Positions 1-11,745 of a stretch of 64,000 bases of DNA are shown one piece after another; the first letter of the stretch is position 1, and each line of letters opens with the position of its first letter. The stretch is from NCBI GenBank assembly GCA_043228905.1, contig JBHGNT010000005.1:3410001-3474000 (forward strand), written 5' to 3'. This DNA is from Azolla caroliniana (taxonomy: Eukaryota; Polypodiophyta). Made by a program: the position numbers and the translations under genes. The notes beneath the pieces were generated by a model. The model saw nothing but the letters and a program-made list of their open reading frames with translations. It searched no databases and was not told the DNA's origin.

Positions 1-2905
1 AATCCTTCCGGTTGCTGCATGTAGATCTCTTCTTCGAGGTCACCGTGAAGGAATGTCGTCTTCACGTCCATCTGTTCTACCTCGAGGTCCATGCTTGCCG
101 CTATGCTCAGCACCGTCCGGATGGAGGTCATCTTCACTACCGGGGCAAATATCTCGTCGAAGTCGACGCCCTTCTTTTGCTGGAACCCCTTCACCACGAT
201 CCTGGCTTTGTATCTCGGGGGGTTTCCGGCATCTCCCGGTTTCAGCTTGAACACCCACTTGTTTCGAAGTGCCCGTTTTCTTTCGGTAACTCCACAAGTT
301 CATATGTGTGGTTCTCATGCAGGGAATCCATCTCCTCCTGCATGGCACTTAACCACCTGCGGCTATGGGTGTCAAGCTTTGCTTCTTCAAAACTCTCCGG
401 CTCCCCCTCGTCGGTTAGCAGCACGTGCTCTGGTTCCGGAAATCTCCGGGGGGCCCTTCTCTCTCTTAGAGGATATCTCCGTTCCGGAGCTTCGGTAACC
501 GGCTCCTCCGTTTCCTCTTCACCCGAATCCATTTCGGGATCGGGGCCGGTTCCGGTATCAGTTTCATCTTCCTCGGCCGGTTCTGTTTCTTCACCGTCTT
601 CGGCCGGATCCTCGAGTGCTAACCGGTCCCTTGCCGGTCGGGACTGCTCCTCGTAGAGTTGATCCTCACCGGTCGACTTGGAGCTCTTCATCTTCTTCTC
701 CGACTCCCAGTCGGCGAGTGTCTTGTCCTCCATGAAGATGATATCCCGACTCCGGAATATCTTTTTGTCGACCGGGTCCCATACTCGGTAGCCGAACTCG
801 TCATCGCCGTAACCGAGGAATATGCATGGCCGGGTCTTTGGATCTAGCTTTCCTCTCCGGTCCTTTGCCACATGCACATATGCGAGACACCCGAACACCT
901 TCAGATGCCGGTAGGATACTTCCCTACCGGTCCACACTCTCTGCGGCGTGTCTCCATCCAGGGGTACTGAGGGTGATCTATTTATCACATATGTCGCCGT
1001 CGACATTGCCTCAGCCCAAAATCCCTTGGGTAATTTCGCATGCGCCAGCATACTCCGGACCCTCTCCATTATGGTCCGGTTCATCCTCTCGGCCAGCCCG
1101 TTCAGTTCCGGCGTCTTCGGCACAGTAAACTCGAGCCGGATTCCCTTCGAGCGACAGTACTCCTCGAACTGCCCCCGGTATTCCCCTCCGTTATCCGCTC
1201 GTATCGCTTTCAGCTTCTTGCCGGATTCCCTTTCCACTCTCGCGTGGAGTTCTTTGAAGACGCACAACACTTGGTCCTTTGTCTTCAACGGTGCCGTCCA
1301 CAGCTTCCGGCTGTGGTCATCAATGAATGTCACGAAGTACTGGGCTCCGCCATGTGACTTCGTTTCTACTTGACACACGTCAGTGTGCACCAACTCCAAT
1401 GGTGCGCTACGTCTCGTCGGTGGCCTTGAGTGGAAGGAGGTCCGGTTTTGCTTACCGGCCAGACAGTCGGTACACTTCCCCAAGTGTACGTGCTTTACCG
1501 GTATCAGGTTGTCTTCGGCAAGCCTCTTCATCCCCTTCTCGCTCATGTGGCACAGTCTCTTGTGCCACAGCTCACCGGCAATTTCAGCTGCCACGTTCAG
1601 CTCCTCCGGACATAGCCGGGAATTCATCAGGTACAGTGTGTTGACCTTCCGGGCCCGAGCCACTATCAGGCTCCCTTTGCTGAACTTCATGACACCGTTC
1701 CGGATGCTACCCGTGTAGCCTTCATCGTCTAGCCTCCCGGCCGAAATCAGGTTCAATCGAACCTCCGGAACGTGTCGGACATCCTTCAGCAGCATCTTGC
1801 ATCCGGTTGATGTCGTCAGCCACACGTCTCCTATGCCGGCAATCCGGCATGTACCTTCATTTCCCATCCGGACACAGCCGTGCTCACCGGCTGTATAGGA
1901 TGAGAAGTATTTCTTCTCCGGGGTCAGGTGGAACGACGCTCCGGAATCGACCACCCAGGTCATCTCTTCACCGGCAAGGTTCAGCTCCCTCTCTTCGGTA
2001 ATGAGCATTATCTCTTCTTCAATTGCCGCGAGTGCCGTCGTTCCTTTCCGGTCCTGCCCTCGCCGATCCGGACCTCTCCGGTCCGTGGCTCCCCGGTATG
2101 CACCGTTTCGCTCCGGTGACTTCTTCGAATCGGTACCGTCGGTTCCGTTGTCTTTCCGGAAATGCCGACAGTTCTTCTGGAAGTGCCCCGGCTTCCCACA
2201 GTAGAAGCATGCAGGTCTTCCCCTCGACTGCAACCGTGTCCCCGACTTCTCCCGTCTTTGCGGACTCCGGTTCCGTTGTCTTCCCCGTTCCGATTCGGTA
2301 AGCAGCGCCTTCGAGTCGGAGGCCGGTTCTTTATCTTTCCGACGCGCTTCTTCATTTAGAATACTTGTCTTTACCGTTAGTAAAGACAAGTTCTCTTCCT
2401 TACAGGAGGTGCTGAGAGTAACTACCAAGTTCTCCCAGCTCTCCGGAAGGGTACACATCAGCATGATGGCTTGCATTGCGTCATCCAACGGGAACTTGAT
2501 CGCCGCAAGCTGGTTCACGAATCCCATGAACGTGCTGACGTGTTCGACCATGCTCTCGCCGTCCCGGTACTTAAGATTCACTATCTTTCTCATCAGGGAG
2601 GTTCGGGTCAGAGCATTCTTCCTCTCATACAGTCCGGACAGCTTCTGCCACATCTCATAGGCGTTCGTATCGTTCGCCACATGTTGCAGGACACTTACAT
2701 CGACATATTGCCGGATCGTCGCTACGGCTTTCCGGTTCATGAGCTTCCACTCCGACTCTATTACCCCCTTGGGTATCTCGGCATTGTCGATCGGTTCGTA
2801 CAGGTCTCGGACGATGAGAAGGTCTTCCATCTTTATCTTCCAGTCGGCGTAGTTCTGTGAGTTCAACACCATCATGCCCGGAGGCCCACTACCGCCGCCT
2901 TCCAT
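1..2905 (-). pseudogene. Copia-A gag-pol, frameshifted and partial
   Basis: The ATG at 2905 opens an 887-codon frame with the UBN2-type gag, a CCHC zinc knuckle (CFYCGKPGHFQKNC), the aspartic protease motif VVDSGAS, the GAG-pre-integrase HHCC region and the integrase core (HTDVC, RADNGGEY). It then leaves frame near 283-288. Against Copia-B this copy lacks one base in the stretch between the integrase tail and the reverse transcriptase, and the RT continues in another frame to base 1. The frame stays open and well conserved before that point, so inactivation looks recent. The product would be the capsid-integrase half of a copia polyprotein without RT/RNase H. The call rests on direct comparison with the intact copy in this window. 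Confidence 0.92.
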
Positions 2906-2921
2906 TTTCTGTGTTACCGTC

Positions 2922-2933
2922 GCTCTGATACCA
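2922..2933 (-). other. Primer-binding site of Copia-A (initiator tRNA-Met)
   Basis: The minus strand reads TGGTATCAGAGC, complementary to the 3' end of plant initiator tRNA-Met. It lies three bases inside the 5' LTR and 17 bases before the gag ATG. Confidence 0.9.
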
Positions 2934-2936
2934 CTT

Positions 2937-3605
2937 TGTTAAACACAGTGCTCGGCCACAACCGAGGAATAGGATTAACTCACAGAAAACAGGAAATACA
3001 AAATGCACGAAGACAATAGAGGGAAGAGTACACAGGATGTTTTACGTGGAAAACCCTAAATGGGAAAAACCACGGGAGTCCTCAAACTCCAACTATCACT
3101 ATAAACAGAGATGTACAATGGTGAAGCTACAAGGCAACAACCTTGAGCTCACTGTCTTCGCCACAGGCGGCGGTAATACACAGAGGCAACGACCTCTTCG
3201 TCTCTCTCTCTCCCTCTCTCTCTCTCGGCTGCTCACTTAGCTCCCTCTAAGTGGAAAATCAGAAAAATGAGTAACAGCATGTAAACTGTTTGCCCTAAGT
3301 CATATTTATACACATATGACTTTCGGGCCATTTACAAATATAGCCTCAAGGGCCCTTGGCAAACATATTCACAAATATGTCCCCGCATCCGGATCTCTCT
3401 CCGGGTACATTCGTCATCCGGCTCCGTAACCGGGGTCTTCATCATCCGGCTCCGTAGCCGGGGTCTTCATCATCCGGCTCCGTAGCCGGGTACTCTTCAT
3501 CCGGCTTCATGCCGGGTACTCTTCATCCTCCGGTTCCGTAACCGCAACCGGGCTTGCCGTTATTCATCTCCGGACATCCCATCCGGAGGGACCGAAATCC
3601 CAACA
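2937..3605 (-). repeat. 5' LTR of Copia-A (669 bp)
   Basis: Begins TG and ends CA on the plus strand and aligns along its length with the 727-bp LTRs of Copia-B. It carries the same CT-rich tract near 3200-3235, an A/T-rich promoter block with a TATA-like TATAAATA on the minus strand near 3303-3312, and a CATCCGG-rich repeat block near its U3 end. The repeat block is arranged differently and is shorter than in Copia-B. Confidence 0.92.
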
Positions 3606-4756
3606 AAAGGGACTTCTCCAACGTGCACAATTGGGTGAGGAGTGTTGTCTCCGATTTCGACTACTCCTGGTTGATCCGGTTTCTCCAAAAAGGAGAACCA
3701 CTCTTTGTGGTTCGTCATGTGGTTCGACGCACCAAAATCAACATACCACACTTCCTCCAATTTGGAAGTGGTCTTCTTCATTGAGTTCGCCTTGTGCTTC
3801 ATCACCAAGGCTGGCCCGTTACCGTTCTTGGATCCTCCCGATCCCTTCGCGTAGTGTGAGCTTTGTTGACCATCCTTGCCGGCCTTGCCGGATCCGGATT
3901 TGTCCGAATCAGCGCGTTTTCTCCAGCACTCGCTTTCTCTGTGGCCCTTTTTGCCATAGTACCAGCATTCCGTTGTAGATTTGTCTTGCCGGCCTCCGAC
4001 ACCAACTTGACTCCCCCTGCCTGTGGAAGTCTCGGAACTGTTGTCGGCACGTTCTCTGTGCCTTCGTTCTTGCTCTTGCCGTCCGCCTCCATTGCGTGCC
4101 GAGCCGCCTCGTCCACCACGCCCACGGGACCGATCCGCTTCCGTGTACAACATCTGGTTGTCAATGGGTGCGCTAGTTGACGCACCGGCGTGGTTCTCCT
4201 CTACAAGGAGCATCGACTGTAAGTCGAAAAATGACGACATATTCTCCCTTGTACATACCGTCGTTCGGAACACTCTGAACTTAGACGCCAGGCCCCCGAG
4301 ACAGACCTGTACCATCTCGTCTTCCTCTACGATAACATTGATAGAGGCAAGCGAGTCATAGATCTCTTTGATCCGGGCCGTGTAATCTGCCACCGACACG
4401 TCCTTCAGTCGGACATTGCTTAACTCCTGTCGGAGTTGCAGCTTCCGGGCTGTAGTGCTCGCGGCGAAAACCTTCTTCAGGTTTCCCCAAGCCTCCTTCG
4501 GCGTCTTGGCGTCTCGGATGTGGCTCAACAACTGGTCTCCAACACTGGACGCGAAGCAGTACATCACTCTGCTTGCCGATTGTTCCCACATTGGGAAGTC
4601 CTTATGTGTCGCATTAGGTGTTGTTTCGTTGGCTCCTTCGACGAAACTCCAATAGCCATGCCCAAGCAGGTACTGGTGCATCTTATACGACCAAGATGCA
4701 TAGTTGGATCTGTCGAGTTTCTCCTCAGGGAGCGAGCTAGCCATTCCTCTATCCAT
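3606..4756 (-). pseudogene. Copia-C gag and start of protease, disrupted
   Basis: The first in-frame ATG is at 4756; the frame stays open until Copia-A sequence begins. The N-terminal region is a copia gag (LDRSNYASW, followed by a UBN2-like helical region), then a Gly/Arg-rich linker, a zinc knuckle and a protease start. Two key positions are lost. The knuckle reads CWYYGKKGHRESEC, with Tyr where the second Cys belongs. The protease motif reads VDFGASNHM, with Phe in place of the Ser of D-S-G-A. Each change is explained by a single G-to-A or C-to-T transition in a codon. The fragment is therefore an old, inactive gag-protease remnant. Confidence 0.88.
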
Positions 4757-4839
4757 CACTTCTCTGTCTTCTGTTTTACGACCTGTTAGGGTTTGTTTTC
4801 AAGCGTTTGTCGGTTGCAGAGGAGGTTGTCAACCCCCGC

Positions 4840-4851
4840 GCTTTGATACCA
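4840..4851 (-). other. Primer-binding site of Copia-C
   Basis: The minus strand reads TGGTATCAAAGC, one base different from the standard TGGTATCAGAGC, and touches the LTR end directly. Confidence 0.75.
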
Positions 4852-5276
4852 TGTAAACGATTACTTGCGGAAGCATTAGAAGCGTTAGAAAATAGAGAAG
4901 GTAGGGAATACACAAAGTACACAGGAGTGACAGAGAGAGCAGAACTTCAAGGCTATATTCAAAAACGATAAAAAAACACTCTGTACATACAACTATGCTC
5001 AGTAGCATTATTTATACAAGTCCTCGTGGGACTGACAAAAGTACCGCGTACTTCAATGCTCACATGAGCATCTGGCACTTACTACGAGACTATAATTGCC
5101 TAGTAGTCTAAACTAATATTAGGCTTCCGGTTACCGATTGGATTCGGCTAATTGGCTCCCCAGCTCACTGGCTCTGTTGCTTGTCGGCTCGGTTGCTCAC
5201 GGCTTACCGATCCGTCTCGCTTGCCGGCTCAGGCATTTTCAGCCGATCCGGCTCCAGTTGAGCTTGCCGCTCAACA
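4852..5276 (-). repeat. 5' LTR of Copia-C (425 bp)
   Basis: Plus-strand ends TGTAAACG and CTCAACA. A TATAAATAA box on the minus strand near 5010-5018 marks the presumed promoter, with transcription running toward the gag. No second LTR of this family is in the window, so the outer boundary rests on the TG/CA ends and the loss of repeat-like composition beyond it. Confidence 0.75.
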
Positions 5277-5281
5277 TGGTT

Positions 5282-7250
5282 GCTAGGTATTTGAAACATG
5301 TGAAACTATGTGTTGTCTTGAGCTAGTGTATTGTAGTGAGTGCAAGTCTTTGTTTCAGTTAGAGTTCTCGCTTGTTATCGTATGTCATGCCAGATTATCG
5401 TACACCCTTTGATAATTGGTGAAAGGGGCATGAGTGGTCGTCATGGATTCATGAGCCACTTATATATATGTATGTATGTATGTATGTATATGTATACACA
5501 ACACACACAATGCTTTATATGAAATTTTCCTATGCTATCTTGAACACATCTCTTAACTAAAGCTAACTAATGCCTCAATCAAGGCTTAGGCAGTATATGG
5601 CTAATAACATATAATAATGCACACTGTCAATGCCATATTTGTTATTTCTTGACTATTCATAATCTTTGTGCATGAAAGGAATGTGTCATGTTAGTGAACC
5701 AATCCACAACAAAGGGAATGATGTCAAAAACCTTTGGAAGATGGAAGATTGGAAATGAAATCCGAAGACATAGGCTTCCATGAACCCACATAAGAACTAA
5801 TAAGGTTGTAGTAACCCATGTGCTTGATGTTGAGGACACATTGACTTGACAATATGCATAACTACGAATGTAGTCCCCAACATAGTTTACAAAGTTGTGA
5901 CCACCAATAACTTTGAGAAACTAAATCCAAAGTCTTGCAAACTCCAAAATGCCATCTATTGGCATGTCATGGAACAATATCAAGAACATCAAGTAATTAT
6001 TTTGAAGAAGCAAATTGTCATGCCAATAGAACTCATTGTAATCTTTGTGAGAACCCTTAGACCTCAAACAAAAAACATGATATGGTATAATGTGATCAAG
6101 GTTGTTAGGTACGTTAGATACAATACATATACCATACGTATATAACATATTAATACGTGCATAGTACCTCCTAGTTTAAAAATATGTTAAATACTTATAA
6201 TATATGTATTTAATGTATAGTACGGTAAATAGTTCTAAATTTTGAAATTTATTTACCTTTCTAAAAAATATTTGTAATATTGTAAAAAGCATCTATATTT
6301 ACACAATTTTGTGATGTACATTATAGTTCTACATCCTAAAATGCATATAAGACATTTAAACATTTCACATCCTAAAATACTTATAATATGGATGTCGACA
6401 ATCACTTATTCTATAAATCAGTGTAAGTGTGTAACATTATGTTCTACCTTAAATTGTAATTATTTACGATTATGCCTTCATAGATTGAGGAATCGTCTAC
6501 GATTATCACACTTCGGATAGGTTTCTGTGTTCTTTTCTCTCTTCTTCATCATCTTCTTCTTTTTCTATCTTCTGTGATTATCACACTCAGAGTCAGGACA
6601 TGTTTCTGACTTCTTTTCTCTCTTTTTCTTCTTCGTCGTTATATCTTTCGTTCTTTTTTTTCACTCAAATCTTTCTTTATTTTGCTTTTTGTTCGGATTT
6701 TACTTAATTTTTTTTATAAATACGCATTATACATGTTTTTTCAAATGTACGTTAAATACCGTATTGGACAAATGTACATGATATTTAACTGAACAACATT
6801 GAGGTATAGTACGTACGTATTTAAACGTTAAATACGGGTACGTTGTCGTAGTGTATTTCGTACACTACGTGAAAAATGTATAAAAGACCCGATTCAATAA
6901 ATATGAAGAAAATGAAGGAAATATTAAAATATATATTACATGCATAGGGCAAGATTCAAACCTTGTACCTCTATGTTAATAATTTGGATCCTTACCATTA
7001 CACTAACTAGTAACACTCATGAATACTAAAGAAGTAAATATCCCACATAAAAACCTTACTTCACGCATATTTTCTAGAAAAAAGCTTTAGTTAGAAGAAA
7101 AAAGTTACACATGCACATCTAGCGTGCATGAACACTATAGTCGATAAAAAATGCATGAGGTTAGAAAAAGCATGTTATTGAAAGCATATAGTCTATAGAT
7201 AGAGAAAGCATGGAGTCCATATTTAGAAAAAAAACATGGATTGCTAAGAC
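5282..7250. other. AT-rich spacer, no gene seen
   Basis: Only short random-looking open frames. A (GTAT)n microsatellite lies at about 5461-5502. A stretch near 6950-7015 looks like decayed tRNA-derived sequence (ATTCAAACCTTGTACCTC) but is too weak to call. Confidence 0.6.
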
Positions 7251-7257
7251 TCTCTCA

Positions 7258-7560
7258 TCACTATATAAGGATGGGGAGCACAATGTAATGTGTGTGGAAT
7301 ATTTGGAAATTGGATATGTTTCTAAATACCGATGAATAAACTATACTAGTGGGATTCACAAGGTTTCTATATTCTTCTCTTTCAAACTAAATTCATATTC
7401 TTATCTTAATATTGATAATATGATACAATACACTCGTGGGATTCACGAGGTTCCATATCTCTTTCTTACAAATGATTCACATTACTATTTTTCTTAAAAT
7501 TCTCCTCCTCCTAGTCCAAAACCCCAGCGGTTCCCACCTGACTCACGCAACGATCTGACG
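7258..7560 (+). other. TATA plus conserved box, possible noncoding LTR remnant
   Basis: A TATATAAGG box at 7261 is followed about 250 bp later by CTAGTCCAAAACCCC (7512-7526) and a GTTCCCACC-like tail. The same order (TATA, then TAGTCCAAGACCCC and GTGGTCCCGCC) recurs at 31034-31564 on the plus strand and at 9421-8967 on the minus strand. This suggests three dispersed members of one noncoding retroelement family. No coding capacity is visible. Confidence 0.4.
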
Positions 7561-8935
7561 TCGAAAGGCACGACAACGTAAACAACCATGAATGTGATTC
7601 AAGACATCTCATGCAAATTCTAGCTACACCAATATCGCTACTCATGGAATCAATAATAGTTGAAATCGTGGGTGCTTTTAAGGAGCTAGTTGCCATCAAC
7701 CATAAAAAATTAGGACCCAACATAGATCAAGCGAAAATTAAGGAGCTACAACAGCACATCATAACAATGTCCAATTAGGAGTGTAACTCTACTAATGATG
7801 AATACCAGTGGAACTACAGGGCTCTACTCTAATGGCAGGTCAACTAATGAAGCCAATATTGAGTTACTTTTCTGCAAATTATTCTAGGAAGTGTCATTCT
7901 AAAAATTTGTTATTTACCCTCTTTTATAGAGTAAGTTAGGGAGGAACAAGGTTATCAATCACATTGTTGTTCACATGTACATCATTAAGTTTGATGGTTG
8001 CATCAAGTATTTCCTTACATATCATTTAATTGCTAACTACAAGATATCTCTCTTCTTTTAGAGTTATCAGTGACCAGCGACACATTTACAATACCTTTGA
8101 GTGGCGATGTCAAACGACAAGGGTATGTTCACAATGTCAAGGGGTTGACAAGCATGGGTAGGTGGCGGACCAATAGAAGAATTTGCAAGGTGCGGAGGAG
8201 CATACAAGTTTTGGCTAAAAACATTCAAGACAACTCCTTGTATCCCGTATCAACCTCCAATGAGAACTCGATCACTTCATCAAATGTCTAGGAAGTACAC
8301 AACCCAATTGACCACTTGGTGATTGTCTGCTCAAATGCGTCAATGCCTAAATCCTTCAATACCAATGGTGATTACATCAACTGTGTGTTGTGCGAAATGA
8401 TCGTGGGCTTAGCTCGCTCACGATCACATTGATTCATTCTAAGGTGATCCTCCACATAGAAGGATTTGATGACCAACCATTCATTGTTGCATCTTTCTTT
8501 GGATTGTGCATGTGTGGGCCTATTTGTCTTGGGTTGGATCTACACCTTAATGTGTCATTCCTTGTGTTCCTTGAATACATACATACATACATACATATTG
8601 GTGTTCGTGGCCGTGAAGTTGTTGGCATTCCACGAGTTGGGTGTTGGTTGTGTCAGTTGCAAGGGTGACTCACGTGTGGGGGCTGCTAAGGTTATACGTC
8701 CTAGTGGCCAACATGTAGGCAAATGGTACTAATGATGGTTGGCTCATGCAATGATAACAAACAATGATGATGAATCATGATGGTGGGAAGCCAAAAGCTA
8801 GAGTTGTAAGAACAATGCCTTGCTTTTCTTGTACTTGAGTCATTCCCATTCCATTAAGACCAATCTTCATGTAAAGGATATTGAGATGGTGGCCCCATGG
8901 AGGAAAAGAGGTGTGTGCGGTGGATTCCATTGCTA
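7561..8935. other. Spacer without recognisable gene
   Basis: No open frame with recognisable protein features. A short CATA microsatellite lies at 8577-8600. Nothing else is supportable. Confidence 0.5.
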
Positions 8936-9600
8936 CACGTGGGGCACTAGAGTGGCGAATTAGGCGCGTGCGTGGAGAACAAGGCGGGACCACTGGGGTC
9001 TTGGACCGAGGAATAGGTGAGGAAAAGAGAGAGAGAGAGAGAGAGACGCTCACTCACGTATAGACAAAGAAGCGCACGGGGACGCGTCACAACAACACAG
9101 GAGACGCGAGTTGAGAACACTAGAGTGTGTATGTAAATATAGGCATGTATTTTGTATGTATGCAGACGACTCGAACGGTTACAGCCGACCAGGTCGGCGA
9201 GGTGGGTGCCGACGCCTGATCACCCACGCACACAGGAGAGCAAGATGGAGATTCTGCCGGAAGCACACGAGTGTTCCACGGAGCAGAATCAGCCTCCTGA
9301 GAACCTGCGCAAAAGAAAGCTATGGAGAACGACAGAGAAGAAGAGCTCGGTCCCAGTCCGACAACACTTCGTTCCTTCTAGCGCGCGATCCCTTCTCTCC
9401 CCCGTCTCCCTCTCTTTTATAGCTCAAGGAGGGAGGCCGTTTCACCCGTTTACATCACATTAATTCTCTGTCCTTTCGGACAGAGATACTCCTCGATTTA
9501 CCTTACAGAATATTGCTACCTGGGATTTAACCTTTGTGCCTACCTATCTACTATATGACAAGGGACGTGCCCACGTGTAAGGGCTGGTTCACACACACTA
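8936..9600 (-). other. LTR-like noncoding segment
   Basis: Read on the minus strand it has a TATAAAAG box (9421-9414), a roughly 370-bp transcribed-looking leader, a CT microsatellite (GA on plus, about 9027-9047) and the box GTCCAAGACCCCAGTGGTCC (9006-8987). The same modules occur on the plus strand at 31034-31564. It borders the point where the Gypsy-2 protease homology stops. It could be the LTR or leader of another element; without a second copy nearby I cannot set its ends. Confidence 0.4.
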
Positions 9601-9609
9601 TACACGGTT

Positions 9610-11512
9610 TGCGCCCGGGGACGGTTTTCTTCACGACACCATGCAATATTACTGTAATAGTTGGGTTGTGCTGATCCACCACCAGTGGTCCATCGCTGAC
9701 GTTTGTTAGGTTTGTGGCGACGCTTGCCCCGGGTATGCCCGCCGCCTATGCTTCCATGGTCTGGCGGAAACGTGGAACTAGCTGTAGCAGTTTTTCCATG
9801 GTTAACGTTATTTCACAACCTGCTAACACCTGCCAAATGGGGTTCGGACCCGGTCTTTCGTTCTTTGTTCGCTCCATTGTGCTCGCGGACTCCTGCCGCA
9901 TACGTTCCGTATTGGTCGCGTTTGCTTTTTCCACCCACACTTGGGCTTGTCAACGTACCTCGTCTTGCGCAGCCCAATCCGCCGTTTTTGTTTGCTGGCG
10001 TGTCATGACTTGTTGCACCTCCGCCATAATCGTATTGACAGTGGGCCCCTTTCCCTTGCGTGTTGGGCATTGCGTGGCATAATGTCCGGGTTGCTGACAA
10101 ATAAACCAATGGATATTTGATTCTCCCTTCTCGGCTCCAGGTGGTGTGTGCCGCTCTCCGGGTGCTACTTGCTCTTCGCGGTCCGGCCTCGTTTGTCGGA
10201 ACGTACGCGGTGGCTGTTGTTGGTCCCGTCGTTGTTCCTGGTGCCGCTCATCCCCCGAGCTTTCGTCGTAACGTCGATGATCCCTGTATTGTCATGGCTT
10301 ACCCCGATAGCCATTGAAGTTGCCCCATTTGTTTGTCGGTCGTTGATTCTCGTAGCGTCGACCCCCTTTGGCGTAACTCGGATGTCCACGATAATCCTCG
10401 TCCTCTGGGTCGTCCTCCTCGGAATCGTTGTGATTGTGATTCCGGCGATTCCGGTTGTACGGGTCCTCCCGCGGGTTGCGATCCTTATACCGGGGTCAGT
10501 CTTCTTGCCTCCTTTGTTCAGCCCGGTGCGGTTGACGTTGTGTGTCCATGCTGCGGACTGCGGGAGTGGCTCTGTTTAACATATTGTACTCGCATTGGTC
10601 GACTGTGTGAGCCTTCGAGTGGCGGATTGGGCAGTGGATTCGCATATTGCACTCCACTGCGGAATGCCCCGAGTTCAAGCAAATCGTGCACTGGATTGCT
10701 TGACAAAATTGGCGTTCCTCATCTTGAGGTAACGCTTGTCGTAAGGAGGACATAGAAAACCGTTCCTCCTCGTCATCCAACTCGAGCTATAACACTCGTT
10801 CAATTACCATATCCGCCGTTTCCCCTTTCACGCTATTGTTGTTGAGCGTTTCCCAGATGGGCCGACGTAAGGCTGCCAGAAATGTTTCCCGAGCCTCTTC
10901 CTCCGCGGGGCTTCGTTCCAGTTTCCGTCGTAAATTTTGGAAACGCAAGCTGAAGTCCGCTATCTTCTCGGTCGGTAGTTGCTTAATTGTATAAAACTAC
11001 CCGAGAATCTCGCGTTGTGGGACCCTCCGATGGAAGAATCGCAAGAAAGCGGACTGCAGTTGATCGAAGGTTGTTATGGCTGGTAAATCCATCTGTGAAT
11101 GCAAAAACGCCACACGCCCATCTAGTGTTAATCCGAACTCCGTCATTTTCGATTGGTGTACCACCGTCTCAGAGAGATTCACATTCCAGACATTCAGGAA
11201 CATGCGAATATGTGTTGCGGCGTCGGTTTCGTCGTTAAATCGGGGGTAGGCAAAGGCCATAGTGGGAGCTACGGCGGATCGGGAAAGACCACCGGGTGGC
11301 TGTGGTGAGCGTGGTCCCCGCATCTTGTCGAGGTATTTGGGGAGCGAAGAATCCCCTTTGCACTCACGGCAGGTAGTACTGAGGTCGCTAAGGCGCAGCC
11401 TTTGCCGTGCGCGTTCTTCTACCTGGCGTGTGACGGACCTTGTTATTGGTCGGTCTTGTCGTGTTGGTTCTCTGGATCGTCTGCGGCTAAACATCCATTC
11501 GTTGTTGCTCAT
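9610..11512 (-). pseudogene. Gypsy-2 gag and protease start, decayed by nonsense codons
   Basis: One reading frame can be followed from the ATG at 11512 to about 9610 without an indel. It is broken only by TAG and TGA codons: after residues REILG near 10998, before the LELDDEEE segment near 10787, at the end of RQED near 10496, and three further ones including MEA-stop near 9746. Recognisable parts are a capsid-like gag, the CCHC knuckle CTICLNSGHSAVEC, a second knuckle that has lost a Cys (CPIRHSKAHTVDQC), a third whose first Cys is Trp (WFICQQPGHYATQC), and a NPIWQVL...LLQLVPRF segment shared with Gypsy-1 pol. All the stops fit C-to-T change of CAA, CAG or CGA codons. Confidence 0.82.
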
Positions 11513-11548
11513 CTGTGAGGAAACACAGATCACCAAGCGTGCCAAAAG

Positions 11549-11745
11549 TGTTACCGTTTAGGAACACGGTCCGCGGCCAGTCCTTCGACCTAGACCTCAA
11601 GTGGGTGTGGAACAACGAATAGGTGTATAAGCGTAATGCGTAAGGGTAGAACCCCTGTAACCTATTAGCGTATAAGGGAAGACGGCTACAACCGAATCCC
11701 TATTAAGGGTTACACTTACATACTACAACGCTTAAGTATTCAAGA
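11549..11745 (-). repeat. Gypsy-2 5' LTR, inner portion (197 bp)
   Basis: Starts TGTTACCG on the plus strand just outside the gypsy-type leader. It stops where the Gypsy-1 3' LTR begins, after the target duplication CAAGA (11741-11745). It continues at 27374, giving an LTR of about 440 bp. Confidence 0.72.
11741..11745. repeat. Target-site duplication of Gypsy-1, left copy (CAAGA)
   Basis: CAAGA directly abuts the TG of the left LTR; the same five bases abut the CA of the right LTR at 27369-27373. Confidence 0.93.

Larger units (their letters stand above)
1..3605 (-). mobile_element. Copia-A: Ty1/copia LTR retrotransposon, 3' part outside window
   Basis: A copia element reading right to left: 5' LTR at 2937-3605, primer-binding site, gag-pol down to base 1, where the window cuts it inside the reverse transcriptase. 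It is the same family as Copia-B at 18428-23995, to which its gag-integrase protein is very similar. Its right end, TGTT...CAACA on the plus strand, sits inside Copia-C, so the five bases after it (AAAGG, 3606-3610) should be the target duplication; the matching left copy lies outside the window. A one-base deletion in pol means this copy is not autonomous. Confidence 0.93.
3606..5276 (-). mobile_element. Copia-C: older copia element interrupted by Copia-A
   Basis: A second, unrelated copia family reading right to left: 5' LTR at 4852-5276, primer site at 4840-4851, gag and the first part of protease down to 3606, where the Copia-A LTR begins. The rest of Copia-C should lie left of the window. 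The bases after the LTR (TGGTT, 5277-5281) should be one copy of its target duplication. Confidence 0.85.
9600..11745 (-). mobile_element. Gypsy-2, 5' half: LTR fragment, gag, start of pol
   Basis: A Ty3/gypsy element related to but distinct from Gypsy-1, reading right to left. It contains the inner end of its 5' LTR (11549-11745), a leader starting TTTTGGCACGC, gag, and homology to the Gypsy-1 pol start that fades at about 9610. The outer part of its 5' LTR is at 27374-27616 because Gypsy-1 inserted into the LTR. No 3' LTR or RT is present on the left, so the element is truncated. Confidence 0.8.

Noticed and set aside
6940-7015. tRNA-like or SINE sequence (also near 29170-29225)
   Set aside because: Only fragments of B-box-like sequence; no A box at the right spacing, tail or target duplication.
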